Positions 63,365-64,000 of a stretch of 64,000 nucleotides of DNA are shown piece after piece; positions within the stretch are counted from its first letter, which is position 1; every line of letters starts with the position of its first letter. The position numbers and the translations under genes are program-made. Source of the DNA: Lentisphaeria bacterium (GTDB lineage Bacteria; Verrucomicrobiota; Lentisphaeria; Victivallales; Victivallaceae); the NCBI GenBank assembly GCA_900768505.1, contig CAAGED010000056.1, positions 1-64,000 of the forward strand. Direction: 5' to 3'. The notes under the pieces were generated by a model. It was not told the origin of the DNA, did not search any database, and was given only the letters and a program-made list of their open reading frames with translations.

Positions 63365-64000
63365 ATGTTGCAATATTTTATTGATGGTGGGCCGTTGATG
63401 TGGTTGCTGCTGCTTTGCTCAATCATTGAATTCGCGGTAATTATCGACCGATTCAAGGCATTCAAAAATGCCGATCGAGATATTGTTAAGCTTAAGGAAA
63501 TGGTGATCGACAATCTGGCGCAAAATCGTCTGGATGGCGCCGTGGAATGTTGTTTCGCCTGCGGCGGACCGGTGGCGGCAGTGCTGCTTAGCGGTTTAAA
63601 GCGGCTTAAAAGAATGCAGACTTTGGATTTGCCCCGCTCGGAGATGGTGCTGGGAGTGGGTAAAAGCATGGAGGATTTTGCGCCCCATGTGCTGGAAAGC
63701 ATGGAAAAACGCTTGGGATTGCTCCCCATTATCGCCAGTATCGCGCCGCTGCTGGGTATGACTGGAACGGTAACTGGTATGATTTCCTCATTTGACGCGA
63801 TGGCGCAGGCGGCATCGTTGGACGGTTCGGCAGTGTCGGCGGGTATTTCCGAAGCGCTGATCACAACGGCGGGCGGTTTGTTGTTTGCCATGCCGGCGTA
63901 TATCGCCTACAACATCTTTTCCAAGAAGTTGGATCGATTGGCGATGGATACGGAATCGGCGGCCAACGAGCTGGTGGATTTCATTGCCTTGCAGAAATAA
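63365..64000 (+). CDS. MotA/TolQ/ExbB-family proton channel
   Basis: A 211-residue inner-membrane protein, complete: its TAA is the last codon of the window. It has an N-terminal helix (GGPLMWLLLLCSIIEFAVII), a cytoplasmic loop, and two further helices with the family core LGLLPIIASIAPLLGMTGTVTGMI near 120 and ISEALITTAGGLLFAMPAYIAYN near 160. The Thr residues in the latter line the proton path in TolQ and ExbB. With a TolR/ExbD partner it would turn proton flow into force. That partner is expected just after the window. It follows the third TPR gene by 128 bases. Confidence 0.93.
   Translation: MLQYFIDGGPLMWLLLLCSIIEFAVIIDRFKAFKNADRDIVKLKEMVIDNLAQNRLDGAVECCFACGGPVAAVLLSGLKRLKRMQTLDLPRSEMVLGVGKSMEDFAPHVLESMEKRLGLLPIIASIAPLLGMTGTVTGMISSFDAMAQAASLDGSAVSAGISEALITTAGGLLFAMPAYIAYNIFSKKLDRLAMDTESAANELVDFIALQK

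Noticed and set aside
1..64000. tRNA genes, CRISPR arrays, insertion sequences, phage genes
   Set aside because: No T-loop-type GTTCGAAnC with matching cloverleaf arms, no regular spaced repeats, and no transposase or integrase was seen, although a tool-based scan would be more reliable.

Overview
The window looks like chromosomal DNA of an anaerobic, Gram-negative, PVC-superphylum bacterium, most probably a member of the Lentisphaerota (Victivallis-like). This is inferred from four things: a complete run of type II-like pseudopilin genes whose N-termini mostly lack the usual glycine before the FTLxE motif; FAD_oxidored-type oxidoreductases; several very large secreted TPR proteins; and a ferredoxin-linked electron-bifurcating complex. 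No rRNA or tRNA gene, CRISPR array, insertion sequence or prophage was seen. Most of the 43 genes called are on the minus strand up to about 50.7 kb and on the plus strand after that.

Layout. 0-4.6 kb: a three-gene operon (stnA-stnB-stnC by resemblance) for a flavin and iron-sulfur complex that would link NADH, ferredoxin and NADP(H). 4.7-6.5 kb: a DUF1835-like protein and a bile acid:Na+ symporter family permease. 7.2-12.3 kb: mraY, a eukaryote-like double-length phosphofructokinase, and gatB. 12.5-18.7 kb: a tRNA-dihydrouridine synthase, a NIF3-family protein, ilvC, a YgiQ radical SAM protein and a secreted protein of unknown role. 19-28 kb: a sodium:solute symporter, a solitary FrhB-like iron-sulfur flavoprotein, an AraC-type regulator, and an operon of a UshA-like nucleotidase with two FAD-dependent oxidoreductases, one apparently lacking its FAD-binding N-terminus. 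28.3-31.4 kb: rpsO and pnp with a long structured pnp leader. 31.9-36.2 kb: a PHP-domain protein with an apparently dead phosphoesterase domain in front, an ankyrin protein, and a membrane protein with a prepilin-like tail.

36.3-43.9 kb: a tight biotin cluster, bioF-bioG-bioC-bioD-bioA, that runs on into asnB and a second PHP phosphoesterase. BioC and BioG provide the start and end of pimeloyl synthesis and BioF, BioA and BioD make dethiobiotin. bioB is not in the window. 44-50.7 kb: pseudopilins in the canonical GspG-H-I-J-K order, with a GspK about three times the normal size, but no secretin, ATPase or platform gene nearby.

51.6-64 kb: the most striking region. A 2535-residue secreted TPR and beta-sandwich protein, a 524-residue TPR protein and a 759-residue protein with the same two kinds of domain are followed by a TolQ/ExbB proton-channel gene that ends exactly at the window edge. 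I read this as a trans-envelope machine powered by the proton motive force and of unknown function. It is the best candidate here for an undescribed system.

Two identical 52-bp repeats with an internal hairpin (near 0.1 and 7.1 kb) lie in 3' regions of unrelated minus-strand genes and look like a dispersed repeat family. Domain calls rest on motif recognition by eye; no database search was made.
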